Assembly: GCA_000231825.2 (NCBI GenBank)
Contig: JH720293.1
Coordinates: forward strand, 1,984,001 to 2,048,000
Source of the DNA: Tetrahymena elliotti 4EA
Lineage: Eukaryota; Ciliophora; Oligohymenophorea; Hymenostomatida; Tetrahymenidae
DNA length: 64,000 nucleotides
Direction: 5' to 3'
Shown here: positions 24,996-36,672 of the stretch, piece by piece
Layout: every line of letters begins with the position of its first letter
How positions within the stretch are numbered: position 1 is the first letter of the stretch
Notes under the pieces: generated by a model
Told to the model about the DNA's origin: nothing
The model's database searches: none
What the model saw: only the letters and a program-made list of their open reading frames with translations
Position numbers and translations under genes: made by a program

Positions 24996-25954
24996 CTTGA
25001 TTTTATTTAGATTTTGTAATATATAATTTATTTTTTAGATATTTATTATTATTTACCAAAAAGAAAATTGAATTATTTAAAGTTAAAAATTGGGTATATT
25101 GTATGCAAATCAAAATCAAAAAAATAGATGTTATTAGATGTTAATTGAGTTAATTATAATAAAAACTGCCAGTGTTTTATTTGTGTGAGATTTGGATTGT
25201 ATTAAATTTCTAAACTGGATTATTTAAAAAATTAAATAATTTGATTTATTTAATTTGAGAGAATAGACGCAAGTAAATTGTAAAATTAGATTTATATGAC
25301 CTAGTTAAAAATTAATAATAGAAATGTATAAATTTAAAAGATAGTAATAATATTCACATGTAAAATAAACAAAACTTAGTTAATTCTTACTATTTTATTT
25401 TTTTATGATATTTTATCTACAAAGAATCTAATTAATTTTAAAATATAAGCTATATATTTTTAGTTTAATATATATTATATATTGTTTGGTTGTTGGCTTT
25501 ACGGAATTTGAAAAAGCTAATTTATTTTTTTTCAGGAGGCTTTAGACAGATTTCTAAGATTTGGATTATTTAATTTTTATTTCATTTAATATTTTAAGCT
25601 AACTAATAACAATATTTATCAAATACTGATTGCAAATTAATTAAATTATAGTGAATAATTATTTTGATTGAGTTTTTAACTTTATGTTAAATAAAGGTAT
25701 TTTCGTTCTAAATTTTGGTTGTTAATTAATGGGGCACAAAATAAATAAATAAAGATATTTTCTCTCTAGTAAATTTTTAATATAGAATTACAGCTCATAT
25801 TTTAATATTAATAAGAATGTTCAGAGTCACTAATCGTAGGGTTATAAATAGATTTTGTATGATTATTTTTTAGTATAGTTTAAGATAAATTCATATTTCT
25901 GGTAATTCCATTACCTGTTAAATTTAATTGCTACTGTATTACTTTCAATTCATT
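24996..25954. other. Spacer upstream of hemoglobin and downstream of the Gln-rich gene
   Basis: The first part should carry the hemoglobin promoter, and the last part is the 3' flank of the next gene. An intron-like pyrimidine tract and tttttcag at about 25535 lead into a short open stretch, but no joined exons could be found. Confidence 0.45.
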
Positions 25955-28822
25955 TCATTACTTTTAATTTTACTCATGTATTTATTATGTAGGATTTAGC
26001 TCTTGTTAATAGAGTTAATGGTTATTGGAAAAGCTTGATAATGGCTACTATTGATTATTCTTATTTTATGTAGATATGGGGGAAGATGACTAATCTTATT
26101 GCTATTAATTTAAAAAATTTATTTTAGTTTCTATTTATTTACTTTTACTTTTTAAAACTGTATATTCCTCCATCACTTTTTTTATAAATTTCCATATAAT
26201 CTTTAAACTGGGCTCAGATGATACAAAATAATTAGTTGGGGCACATTTCATCATTAATTCTTTCATAGATTTTATAAATTTTCCATTTTATTTATTTTCA
26301 TTAATTAAGTTATTAACCTTTTCAGGAAGCAATTCTATTTAATCAAATTAACCTTCTCCCAATTTTTAATATATTTAATATAAGATATCGAAAGCTGCAT
26401 TATTCTCAACTTTATTACTAGCTTATTAGCTAAAATAATTTTCTTAGCTTAGATTTTTCTTTAAGGCTTATGATTTTCTGGATTCTTATGAGTGGAATTA
26501 ATGTTAGTCATCTTAAGAGAAAGTTTACTCAAAAATAGAAGCTCCATCTCTAGCAGAAATTAGATTACCCTCTCGATAATTTTAAGAAAAAGGTTACTAC
26601 TAATGTGCCTAGTTATTTTATAGCTAACTGCAATAGTTGTAAAATTACTATTATTCAACAGAAGAATTACTTTAACCTTAATTGAATAATAGAGGTTATT
26701 ATTTTTCTATTTAAATTTATGGGTTAGATTACTAAACTTAATTTGGCTTTGAAATCATTGTTGAGGATTTTTATGAAAAAACTGTGGCTGTGGTGGCTAC
26801 ACTTTTAGCTGATGCAAAGTTGTTATGAGAAAATGGTGAAGAGGATGTTTCATCAAAAGAAATATTATTGTAGTTATTCCAATTTTTTAATTCTATTGAT
26901 TATTATTATACATTCTGATAATGATCTTGAGCAAACTTAGAAGATTACTCTCTAATTATTTTTATTTCTTCTTCAAGTTTTTAAAATTGTAATAAAATAT
27001 TTTAATGTTAAATTTGTGCTTATTCCTTAGAGTTATTACTTATCTCTAGATTTGATTAAAGTTACTTTATTTCTTCTTGCAGTTATCTTATGGACTAAAT
27101 AGATGTCATATTATCACTTTCAAGAATTTTTATCTGACCAAGTAGTTACCTGTTATGTACTTGTAAAGATTATATTTATTCTTTAAAGTGTATAATTTAA
27201 TTTTTATATTTCTCTTCTAATTACTATTGAAGAAGTTAGGTTTATGAATTTTATTGGCAAACTTGTCCTAGCTGAAGCTACTGATTCTATATTTAATCCC
27301 CTTTAATAGTCTATTTATATTCTTTTTATTCTGTTTCATAGATATTTTGATATGCTTTACTATTGATATTATTTAATTGATTATTGCTCATATTTTGTTA
27401 GTTTTAAATGAGATTTGATGAAGAATGCTGTTTAACTAGGCTTTTTGTATTTTGATAATCTTTAGTAATATTAATATTATGTTATATTTCATTAGATGGT
27501 ATTTTTATGTTTTAGGTTTATGTACTATTTCTGTAAGTAAGATTACTAAAATTATCGTGATGATTACTGTGTGTATCAGGAGTTTTTTAATGGTTGCGAT
27601 GAGAGTTTAATTATATTGCTTAATTTTACATAGGAATTTGCTATTTGTTATTAGAGTGTTAGCGCTAAGTTAACTATTGCTATATATGAATTTAATCAGA
27701 TCTTTATTGATCCAAAATGCAAGATTTTCTCTAAACTTTAGACTATTGTTTTGAAGAATCATATTAAAATTCTTACTATTGATTTTTAAATTATTTTATT
27801 TAGTCTATTTTTTCTCTATTGCTTAGCATGCCTAGATCAGGTTCTGTTTACAATTTTTCTATTTATTTAGTGACAATATTCTGTTATCTAAATTATTGAG
27901 TGTAATCATTACCAATTTATTGATTTTAAAAATTCATTGACTAATACTTAACATTATCTCTTTAAGGCTTAACTTTAGCATTTACTTATTATTAATGAAG
28001 TTCTTTTTAAGAATTATAGTTTTCATAATTTCTGCTATTTGGAGTATCTTCAAACAAATTTTAAGCAGATCTAGCAGTGTGCAACTATGAAGTACTATTT
28101 TATTTTTATTATATAGATCTATTTTTTTAGTCATTTACAACACCAAAAGACATTGCATTATCTATTGATTAATCTGGTAAAACTATTTACAAAGATGATT
28201 TTTCCTACTTTTAATAAGCATTTTGAATATTTTCCTATGGAAACTTTTATGTATTATGAGTCTCAGCCTAATTTTTTTTTAATACTTAGCTTTTATTTTA
28301 TTTGGTATGATTATCTATGAAGTTTCTGTATTTTTTAAATTCCTCTTCATCTACATAAGCCTGATTTGTTTACTAATACTACTTTTTATATTCTATTTAA
28401 GGCATGATATAACTATTCTTGCAAGAATTCAAAACTGGATTACAATTGCTTTTTCCTCCTCCTCCTTAATCAATGTGTATATTTCTAATAAAATCATTTT
28501 ATTCATTTTATATAATTTCAGTTTATAAGTTTTTTGCTGAATCTATATCTAAATTTTTGATAAAAGATGTCTTCGATCTCTAGCGTAGGGTATTTACCCT
28601 TTCTGTTTAAGGAACCTAATTCTATGGAAAATATTCTATCACCTCTTGAAATGGTTCTTACTAAGTTCTATAAGTCTTACTGGCTTCTTTTTAATCAACA
28701 GTCTTCATAGAACAATCAGCTTGCTAAAACTAATTCTACACAAAATATTTCTATATTTAAAATTATTATTGATTTAATTGCGGTTTTTGCAGTTATTACG
28801 GCTAAAACTTTGTTATCATCAT
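25955..28822 (-). CDS. Gln/Asn-rich single-exon protein, 955 residues, with central coiled coil
   Basis: One frame of 956 codons runs without any TGA from ATG 28820-28822 to TGA 25955-25957. In-frame TGA lies just upstream of the start. Random sequence of this composition would meet a TGA about every 60 codons, so the frame is real. The N-terminus is Gln-rich (MMITKFQPQQLQKPQLNQQQ). A coiled coil of roughly 90 residues at about 26930-27200 includes SIRQLQEEIKQLQSNLEIS. The final 140 residues contain a more ordered helical block, AFDILYQIYQKLGEGQ then LLPEKVNNLINENKQ then SLKIIWKFIKKVMEEY. I do not recognise a family. It may be a scaffold with an aggregation-prone Gln/Asn region. It is invisible to standard-code gene finding because over a hundred codons are TAA or TAG. 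Confidence 0.85.
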
Positions 28823-31800
28823 TTAAAATTCAAAATTTATTAATAGATTTAATCATGCAATTAAAAGTCTTTATCTAAAACAAGAAAATAACAAACTTCC
28901 TCATTCAAATTAAACCAAGCAATCTATCTATCAATCAATCTCACCCTTTTCTTTTAAAATTTTCAAACAATTTATAAATTCAAGTTAATTTCTAAAAATT
29001 ATTAAGATAAATATTTAAAAATTATTTATTAAGTTATCATCCCTCCCTTCTAATTGAAATAGTATGCTATGTGCATAAACAAAAAAATCTTATTTCTTAT
29101 AAATAATTAAGTTGAGTCCTTTCAATGTTGCTAATTCAGTATTATGAATAAGGTTGTAAAGTAAAAAATAAAATTAATATTTTAATTCCCAAAAAAATTC
29201 ATTTTTAATTTTTTTTGAATAAAAATTTAAAATATTTTTTTCTCTGAAAATTAAAACAATCTAAGAATTAAATATTGGTCTTTTACATATATTGTTTATT
29301 AATTGATTTTAATAATGAATTATTTGTAGATTAATTATTCGTTAAAAGAATCTATCATATAAATTATAAAAAATTAGATTAAGAGTAAAATAAATGAATA
29401 GTAAGAAGAAAATAAAATGATAAAAGAAATGATTAAAAACAAAATATATTTTTTTGTTGATATAGAAACATTATTTTCAAAATTAAATTTATTTTTTTTA
29501 AAAAAGTTGATTCAATAAATAACTATATATTAGTAATATTGTTTACAAAAACTTTAATATTTATTAATTTTACTAAAACCATTTCATATGTAAATAAATT
29601 TAATCATTCTTTCTTTTTCAAAACATCTTATCAATTTATTGTTTATTATCTTATTTTAAATTCATTCAAATATGTCAAAAATATAAAGAAAAAATACAGA
29701 TTTTTAAGATATCTATGCTATTGATACAATAAAGAATTCAAACTTTTATTTTGAATGAAAATTATAAAATATTTAAATTTTAAATAAATAAAATTAATAA
29801 TTAGTTTTAACCATATTGTTGTGCCAAATTAAAAAATTCAAAGTAAATCTAAAATTATTGAACAAATTTATAAATGTGTAATTATTTTTTTTATTTTATA
29901 AATTATTTTCTATTGATTACTTCCTTTCCCTATAACTAGACTTTCAACTAATTTTAATTATAAAAATTAGCATAAAATATTTTTATACTAGTTTTTATAT
30001 ATTATTTTACAATTAGTTGTGCTTCTAATAGGAATTTTTACTCTTAATTTCATAAAAATAAATTGATTTATTGATTTGTGTATAACTTTTAGCTTATTTT
30101 CACTTGTTTAAAAATTTTTTTTTTTTAAATTATTTTTTATTTTAACATTATCATTATTCTTAAAATTTCTACTCCCATCAAAGATTATTATTATGGAATA
30201 TATGTGATTGATTAATTGAGTCATGATAAAATAGTATTTTTTTTGTGATTCACAAATTTTTCATTTTATAATTGTTTCTTTCATAAGAATAGTGATTTCT
30301 TAAATAAATTAGAATTTTTAGAAGTACTATGCAAGTGAGCGAGTGAATATATAACTTTTTGGGAGATTTTTAAATAATTAGTTTGGTGTCTTAACTATTT
30401 AAGAGTGTGAACAAAATTGATTGGAATTAATTAGATAAATTAAAAGTAAATTTATTATTAATAAGTACTGAAACCTTATTTAATTACTTTTTAATCACTC
30501 ATTACTGATATTTAAAATTTTTATTCATTAATAATAGAAAAATTAATAAAAATAAATTCTATCATTAGTTAAACTTTTGGTTGGTTTACTCATACACAAT
30601 GCATTGATAAGAGTTCTAATTAAAATATTATTTAATCTATCTTACATTTTTTTGATCTAGAACAATTTAATTTTAAAAAGCAATTATTTAACTTTGCGCT
30701 AAAAAGTTTTAGATAAATATCTCGTCCTATTTTTTTGGAAAGTTAATCTATTAAATTAAAGGATCACAAAAATAAAAATGGAATTATCTGTACTACTATA
30801 TTTATAATCTGGTTTAGCTTTTAAAAATCCAAAATCTAATTACTTTATTATTGCTAGGCAGGCTAATAAAATGACAAATTAGCTTTACTAGTTTTATACT
30901 AAATTTTTTGTTCAAGATAAATTAGTTTAAGTTAATGAATTATGGTAGGTTATTTACAGTACGATAATAGATATTAGAATTGTTTATAATATAGGAATAA
31001 TATGTGTATTCTTCTTTCGTCACTTTTTTTCTCATTATAATTATTAAATGCTGATATTTTAGCAAGCAAGTTACTAGAAGACTTTGAAGTGTATTTCACT
31101 ATAAGCTTAACTCAATAGTATTCATTAAAAATTAAAAAGTTCAGGCATGCAATTATAAAGAGAGTTCTCTCACTATAAAGCAATATTAAACAATACATAT
31201 AAGCTATTTATTTTGGCTAATATTTTTTTTTCTAAGGATTATAAATTTATCCTGTGATCATCTAATAAATCTATTTCAAAATCTTATGCTGTAAAATATT
31301 TTTCGATTCAATGATTGACTGCCAATTAAGAAATGGTGATTAAAGTTTTATAATAAATATTTTTAAATCAAATTATTAGGAGTTTCAAGTTAAGCTTTAT
31401 TGTATGAAAAATAAACAATCCCTTCATGTTTTTATCATTTACTCATTTATTATTTTTATTTACTTTTTTATAAAAAAAAAATTTTTTTCTAAAAATAGAC
31501 AATACAAGAAGATTAAATATAAACTCAATTTATCTGCTAGCCAAATCTTTAGTAAATTGTATGAATCATAGACATTTTTGATGAGTAATATTTACATTTT
31601 TAGAATTTTAATTATTGTGAAGTCTCACCTTATTTAATGTAAACGGTACCTTAGAAAAGCTAGTCCCCCTTCCCCCTTCTTAATTAAAATTTACTTAATA
31701 TGAAAATTAAACTAAGTATTGTTTTAAATTAAAAAGAAATGTAAAGAATAAGATATCATTCATTTAAACCCCCACAAAAATCAATACCTATAATTGGTTT

Positions 31801-32392
31801 CTTTAAATTTTGTTTTAACTTATTTAATGATGCTATCAAATTAACAAAAACAGGCATTAAATAAAAATTAACTCTCTCAATTTTAATACTAGAACCTCTT
31901 TTCTTTTGTTAAATTAAGAGGTCACCCTAGTGAATTTATAGATTTTAATATAAACAAAATAGTATTATTTCCAACCCAATAAGCTTATAAATCCATTTAA
32001 ATAACTTCTTTATCTTTTATCCCTAAAAATAGAAATTTAAATTTATAAAGAAATTAATAAGCCTATTCTCATAATTAATAGATATTTTGTAAAAAGGTCC
32101 ATGAGTAAAAATCAATTAGCTTAACTTATATTTTAGTATTTATTGTATTTCAAAAATCAATTTTTCTATTGCCTCTATTTTATGAGTTATTTGTTAAAAA
32201 GTAAATAAGTAAGGGATTGAATTTTTTCCTTTACTAGAGTTTAATATAGGTTAAGATATAAATTAATTAATATCCTTAACTTTAAAAAGAATGCCAGCAG
32301 CCTTAATAAACAATTATAAAATTTTTATTATAAATACAATTCCTAAATTTTATTTACAATAATATTTTTATAACATATCAAATAAAAATAAA
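28823..32392. other. 3.6 kb AT-rich spacer
   Basis: This is the longest gene-free stretch in the window apart from the region around the degraded gene near 61 kb. Several TGA-free frames exist (for example 30778-31256 and about 31060-31700). Frames of that length are expected by chance with only one stop codon at this A+T content. A short C-rich patch lies at about 31663-31680. I see no RNA gene. Confidence 0.45.
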
Positions 32393-34434
32393 ATGGTTAA
32401 ATCAGAAGATAATTAAGGTATTGTCACAGTTGCTCAAATTTAAGAAGAAAGTATGGCTTTTTTAATGAATTGAGATCTACTTTATTTGCAATTTAGAGTT
32501 TATTTAGTCAAAGAAAAAATATCTTGAATTATTTATCTTTATCATACACTGTATCCTTTAGAATCCTCAAAGACTAGGAAAATATTTTTAAACTACTTCT
32601 AATTAATGTTTCTATTAAACAATATGAAAAAAAATTTAAACCAAATTACATATTACTTACTCTAAATATACAGTATTTAATAACAATTAATTAATAATAT
32701 TTTTCTATCAAAAATAAATACAGCCAACAAATTATCAAAGAATGAATTTGAATCAAATATTTCATAAGTTAAAACATTCTCTTAAGAAGATCAAATTGAA
32801 GGAGTCTCTAAGAACTCCTGGCTCTTTGCTTTAAAAATTATGCATGGAGCCTTCACCTGTTTCACTATTGCTTACAATATGGGTGTCTTTAATACTCTAT
32901 ACGATCATGTTGGGTACATTTATAACTGGAACGATGATGAAAAATCACTCAACTATCCTCTTCTTAACGCTATCCCATAAGCCTTTGCAGCAGTAGTATC
33001 TTTGTTTGCTGGTCATCTTTCTGCTAAATTTGGTAGAAGAAAGATGCTAATAATAACATTTTACTTAGCTATACTTGGTAATGGTATTACTTTGATTGCA
33101 GATACTTTTGCTTTGCAATTTGGTAATTATCGAAAAATATTTAAATAAATTATTTGATCTTATTTGATTTGAATTTGTTACATCAAACTTCAAATATTTA
33201 ATATCCTAATTTTATATTTAATGCGTATTTATTAGAATAATTATTAATTATGAATTTAAAAATTATAGGTAGAGCTATTATTGGTATTTGCTTTGGTTTT
33301 TGGTGTTCTATTGGACCTTTATACTCAATTGAATTAGCTTGCAAATAATATAAGGGTGCAAGTGGTATTACTTACTCTTTATTCTTTGGTTTTGGTATCC
33401 TTCTTTCTTTCCTTTTAGGTTACGGTTTACCTTCTGATGCTAAAGAAAGTGCCACAAATGGATATTGGAGATTAATGCTTGGTCTTCCTATTGCTTTCAG
33501 TGTTATTTCAAATTCTTTATTCCACTTTGTATTCACTGATGAAACTGCAAATTATATTTATCTTGAAGAAAAGAGTCCTGAAAAGTGCAAGAAAGCCTTA
33601 GAGCGTATCTTTGTTAAAAAAATTGCTGAAGAAGAATTCAATGATATTGTTGAATTCTCTAAATAAGGTAGCACAAATTAAGTAGGTTATAAGGAATTGT
33701 TTGGCAAACAGTATATAGGTAGAGCTATTTTCATTATGATATTTACTATAGCCTTCAACTATATTGGATGTAATGCAATCAATACATACTCTTTCTAAAT
33801 TATTAAAGACTCTGAGGGAGCTAGCACTGCTTAACTCTTTACCACTTTGATGCCTATAGGTGATATTATTGGACCCATTTTTGCTTATTTAACTCTTGAA
33901 AAAATTGGAAGAAAGAATCTTTATATTAATGGTCTTCTAGGATGTACAATTGTTCTTCTGGCCTTCTGCATTACTGGCTGGGCTGATTTCAAGCCTTTAT
34001 AAAAATATTTGATTCTTTTATACAAACTTGTTTTTGCTTCAGCAGTAGCTCCTGTTCATTGGGGTAAAATATTTTTTATTGTCAATTAAATTAAAACTAA
34101 TAAAAATTTTTAATTTTATCTAAAATTTATATTTAACAATTTAGTATATCCTGGTGAAATTTTACCTGCTGTTGGTATGGGTTTCTTTGCTTTTTGCTAC
34201 TGGGCATCAAGTCTTTCTACAGTAGAATTTTTACCTTATATGATTGATTCAAAAGGTGCAGAAAGCACAATTATAATTTTTGTGGCTGTTTCTACTGTTA
34301 TTATATTATATTTACTTTTTGGTATGAAAGAAACTACTGGAAAAGGAAGAGAACAAATAGAAAAAATTTTTTATTCTCCTAAAGAAGAATAAGTTAAACA
34401 AGTAAGCCAAACTGAAAACACAAATTAAAACTGA
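32393..34434 (+). CDS. Sugar-porter family MFS transporter
   Basis: This is a 12-helix major facilitator transporter of the sugar-porter type, importing a sugar or polyol across a membrane. The GHLSAKFGRRKM loop after helix 2 carries the family G-x-x-x-D/G-R-R signature. RAIIGICFGFW, the loop ERIFVKKIAEEEF between helices 6 and 7, and YPGEILPAVGMGF (the PESPR/E-I-LP region before helix 11) also fit. Exon 1 is short (32393-32417, MVKSEDNQ) and joins exon 2 at 32724 across a 306-base intron, the G|CC split giving Ala. Two further introns begin at 33123 (GTAATT) and after VHWG at about 34064. The C-terminal tail ends KQVSQTENTNQN and TGA 34432-34434. The substrate cannot be told from sequence. 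Confidence 0.88.
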
Positions 34435-34898
34435 GAAAATAATAATTTATTAAAAATGATAAACAAAAAATTTTACAATAAAAAAAAAATAATTTAGTTT
34501 AAAAAATATAATAATTAATTGATTAATTAAATACATATTTATTAGTATATCTATCTTTATTTTATTTATTACCTTTGGGTAAGTATTAATTTGATAAATA
34601 AACTAATTAATGATTCACTCAATTTTCTTTATCATTTTTGTTTGGTTACATTTAATAAAAATAAAAGTAAATATTAATTTTTAAAAATAAAAGTTAAATT
34701 TTTATCCATAAAATAAAGATCAATATCTCTTAGTATTCATTAAAAAAGATTTTTTCTAAATTTTTAATCAAATTTCATTGTAATCTTTTTTTGAAAATAT
34801 TTTTTTTGTTCTATTCTGACATTTTTTTATTTGTAATAAAATTTTTCAGGCAATAATTTTCAGAAAAAACTCATTGAAGTTTACAGATTTAAATAAAA
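34435..34898. other. Spacer after the transporter gene
   Basis: This AT-rich spacer lies between two plus-strand genes, with no visible feature. Confidence 0.45.
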
Positions 34899-35409
34899 AT
34901 GCAAAGAATACAATTTCAAAAGTTTGCTCATTAAACATCTAAATGGAAATAAACTAACTATTTTTTACAGATCTCTGTAATTTACTCAGGTCTTTTTAGG
35001 CAGAGAAATATATTTTAATATTAATTTTTAAAAAAAGTCCCTTTAATCTTTTAAAAAACAATTTGAAAATAAAAAATAAAAACCATAAAAAGTAAAGAGA
35101 TCAGTTAAATCTCATTACCAACTCCATATATTAAATAATGTATATATTTATAAGTAATTTGAATTACTCTATTAAATATTTATTTTAATATTCATCAGAA
35201 TACAAATGATAATTGGCTTGAGGAATCTCTATCATATTAAATTGCACCAGGTATTTTATTTCTCTAAATTTAATCATTTCCAAATTAAATATATTCCAAT
35301 TGTATTATTATAAATAAAATGAGTCTTAGAGTCAAAAAAGTTATAGTTATTATTAAGCTCCCTTCAAAATTTTATTATGACAAAGCTATTTTTTGAGTAC
35401 ATCTAAATT
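34899..35409 (+). CDS. Candidate gene fragment running into the assembly gap
   Basis: Exon 1 at 34899-34976 starts MQRIQFQKFAHQTSKWK and ends before a GTAATTTAC donor. Exon 2 at 35199-35250 follows a ttcatcag acceptor and reads NTNDNWLEESLSYQIAP, ending before a GTATTTTA donor. Both junctions are phase-consistent. A third exon from about 35330 stays open into the run of N at 35410. The exons are short, so the case rests on splice signals and protein-like composition, not length. No family is recognised. If real, the rest of the gene lies in the gap. Confidence 0.35.
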
Positions 35410-36160
35410 NNNNNNNNNNNNNNNNNNNNNNNNNNNNNNNNNNNNNNNNNNNNNNNNNNNNNNNNNNNNNNNNNNNNNNNNNNNNNNNNNNNNNNNNNNN
35501 NNNNNNNNNNNNNNNNNNNNNNNNNNNNNNNNNNNNNNNNNNNNNNNNNNNNNNNNNNNNNNNNNNNNNNNNNNNNNNNNNNNNNNNNNNNNNNNNNNNN
35601 NNNNNNNNNNNNNNNNNNNNNNNNNNNNNNNNNNNNNNNNNNNNNNNNNNNNNNNNNNNNNNNNNNNNNNNNNNNNNNNNNNNNNNNNNNNNNNNNNNNN
35701 NNNNNNNNNNNNNNNNNNNNNNNNNNNNNNNNNNNNNNNNNNNNNNNNNNNNNNNNNNNNNNNNNNNNNNNNNNNNNNNNNNNNNNNNNNNNNNNNNNNN
35801 NNNNNNNNNNNNNNNNNNNNNNNNNNNNNNNNNNNNNNNNNNNNNNNNNNNNNNNNNNNNNNNNNNNNNNNNNNNNNNNNNNNNNNNNNNNNNNNNNNNN
35901 NNNNNNNNNNNNNNNNNNNNNNNNNNNNNNNNNNNNNNNNNNNNNNNNNNNNNNNNNNNNNNNNNNNNNNNNNNNNNNNNNNNNNNNNNNNNNNNNNNNN
36001 NNNNNNNNNNNNNNNNNNNNNNNNNNNNNNNNNNNNNNNNNNNNNNNNNNNNNNNNNNNNNNNNNNNNNNNNNNNNNNNNNNNNNNNNNNNNNNNNNNNN
36101 NNNNNNNNNNNNNNNNNNNNNNNNNNNNNNNNNNNNNNNNNNNNNNNNNNNNNNNNNNNN
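35410..36160. other. Assembly gap (751 N)
   Basis: A run of N of 751 bases. The apparent open frame of X residues across it is an artefact of translating N. Confidence 0.99.
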
Positions 36161-36672
36161 AAAAAATAAAAGTGTAAAATTTGATTTTAAAAGTTTAGTG
36201 AAATAATATCCAAAGTTAAAGTAAGAATTAAATAATTTTATAAATTTTTGTAAAATTATTTGTGTTCTATTATTAGAATATGAACTACAAAAATAAATTA
36301 AAATATAAAATATTGACTAATTTTTAAAAAACTGATAATTTTTAAAAATAAAAGTATCTTTTTTTAAATTTCATATCAGATTTTGAAAGTAGTAGCAGCA
36401 CATATGTAATCCACAACTGTAAAAAATAAAATAACATTAATGTTTTTTTTCAAAAAAAAGAAATTTAGTTACTTTTTGATTAATCAAAAAATCTTATTAA
36501 ATAAAAAGAAGGTTGATTATCTTATTAATTTCGTGTTTATTTCTGATTAACAATAAATAATCTTTTTGATAAAAATTTATTCTTTTAACTAAAATTAGAA
36601 TTCTAATATAAAAGCTATCAGAAAATTGAATCACTTGAATATACTATATATTTAAATTAATATCTAGGGATC
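36161..36672. other. Spacer between the gap and the FtsX-like gene
   Basis: This AT-rich sequence shows no coding signal. It presumably holds the promoter of the downstream membrane-protein gene. Confidence 0.45.

Noticed and set aside
25801..26040. Plus-strand frame starting MFRVTNRRVI
   Set aside because: It overlaps the 3' end of the minus-strand Gln-rich gene and has no splice or compositional support.
28307..28528. Plus-strand hydrophobic ORF starting MIIYEVSVFF
   Set aside because: It is antisense to the 955-residue Gln-rich gene, whose frame is far longer and continuous. The hydrophobic reading arises from complementing Gln/Glu/Lys codons.
28566..29080. Plus-strand frame starting MSSISSVGYLPF
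   Set aside because: It looked like a gene, but its GC-richer part is the antisense of the N-terminus of the minus-strand Gln-rich protein. The rest is AT-rich with no splice support.
30778..31702. Long TGA-free frames on the plus strand (for example starting MELSVLLYLQ)
   Set aside because: With a single stop codon and about 80% A+T, frames of 150-220 codons occur by chance. Two overlapping frames look equally open, and neither has a domain or GC rise.
35393..36169. 258-residue ORF made of X
   Set aside because: It is created by translating the N gap.
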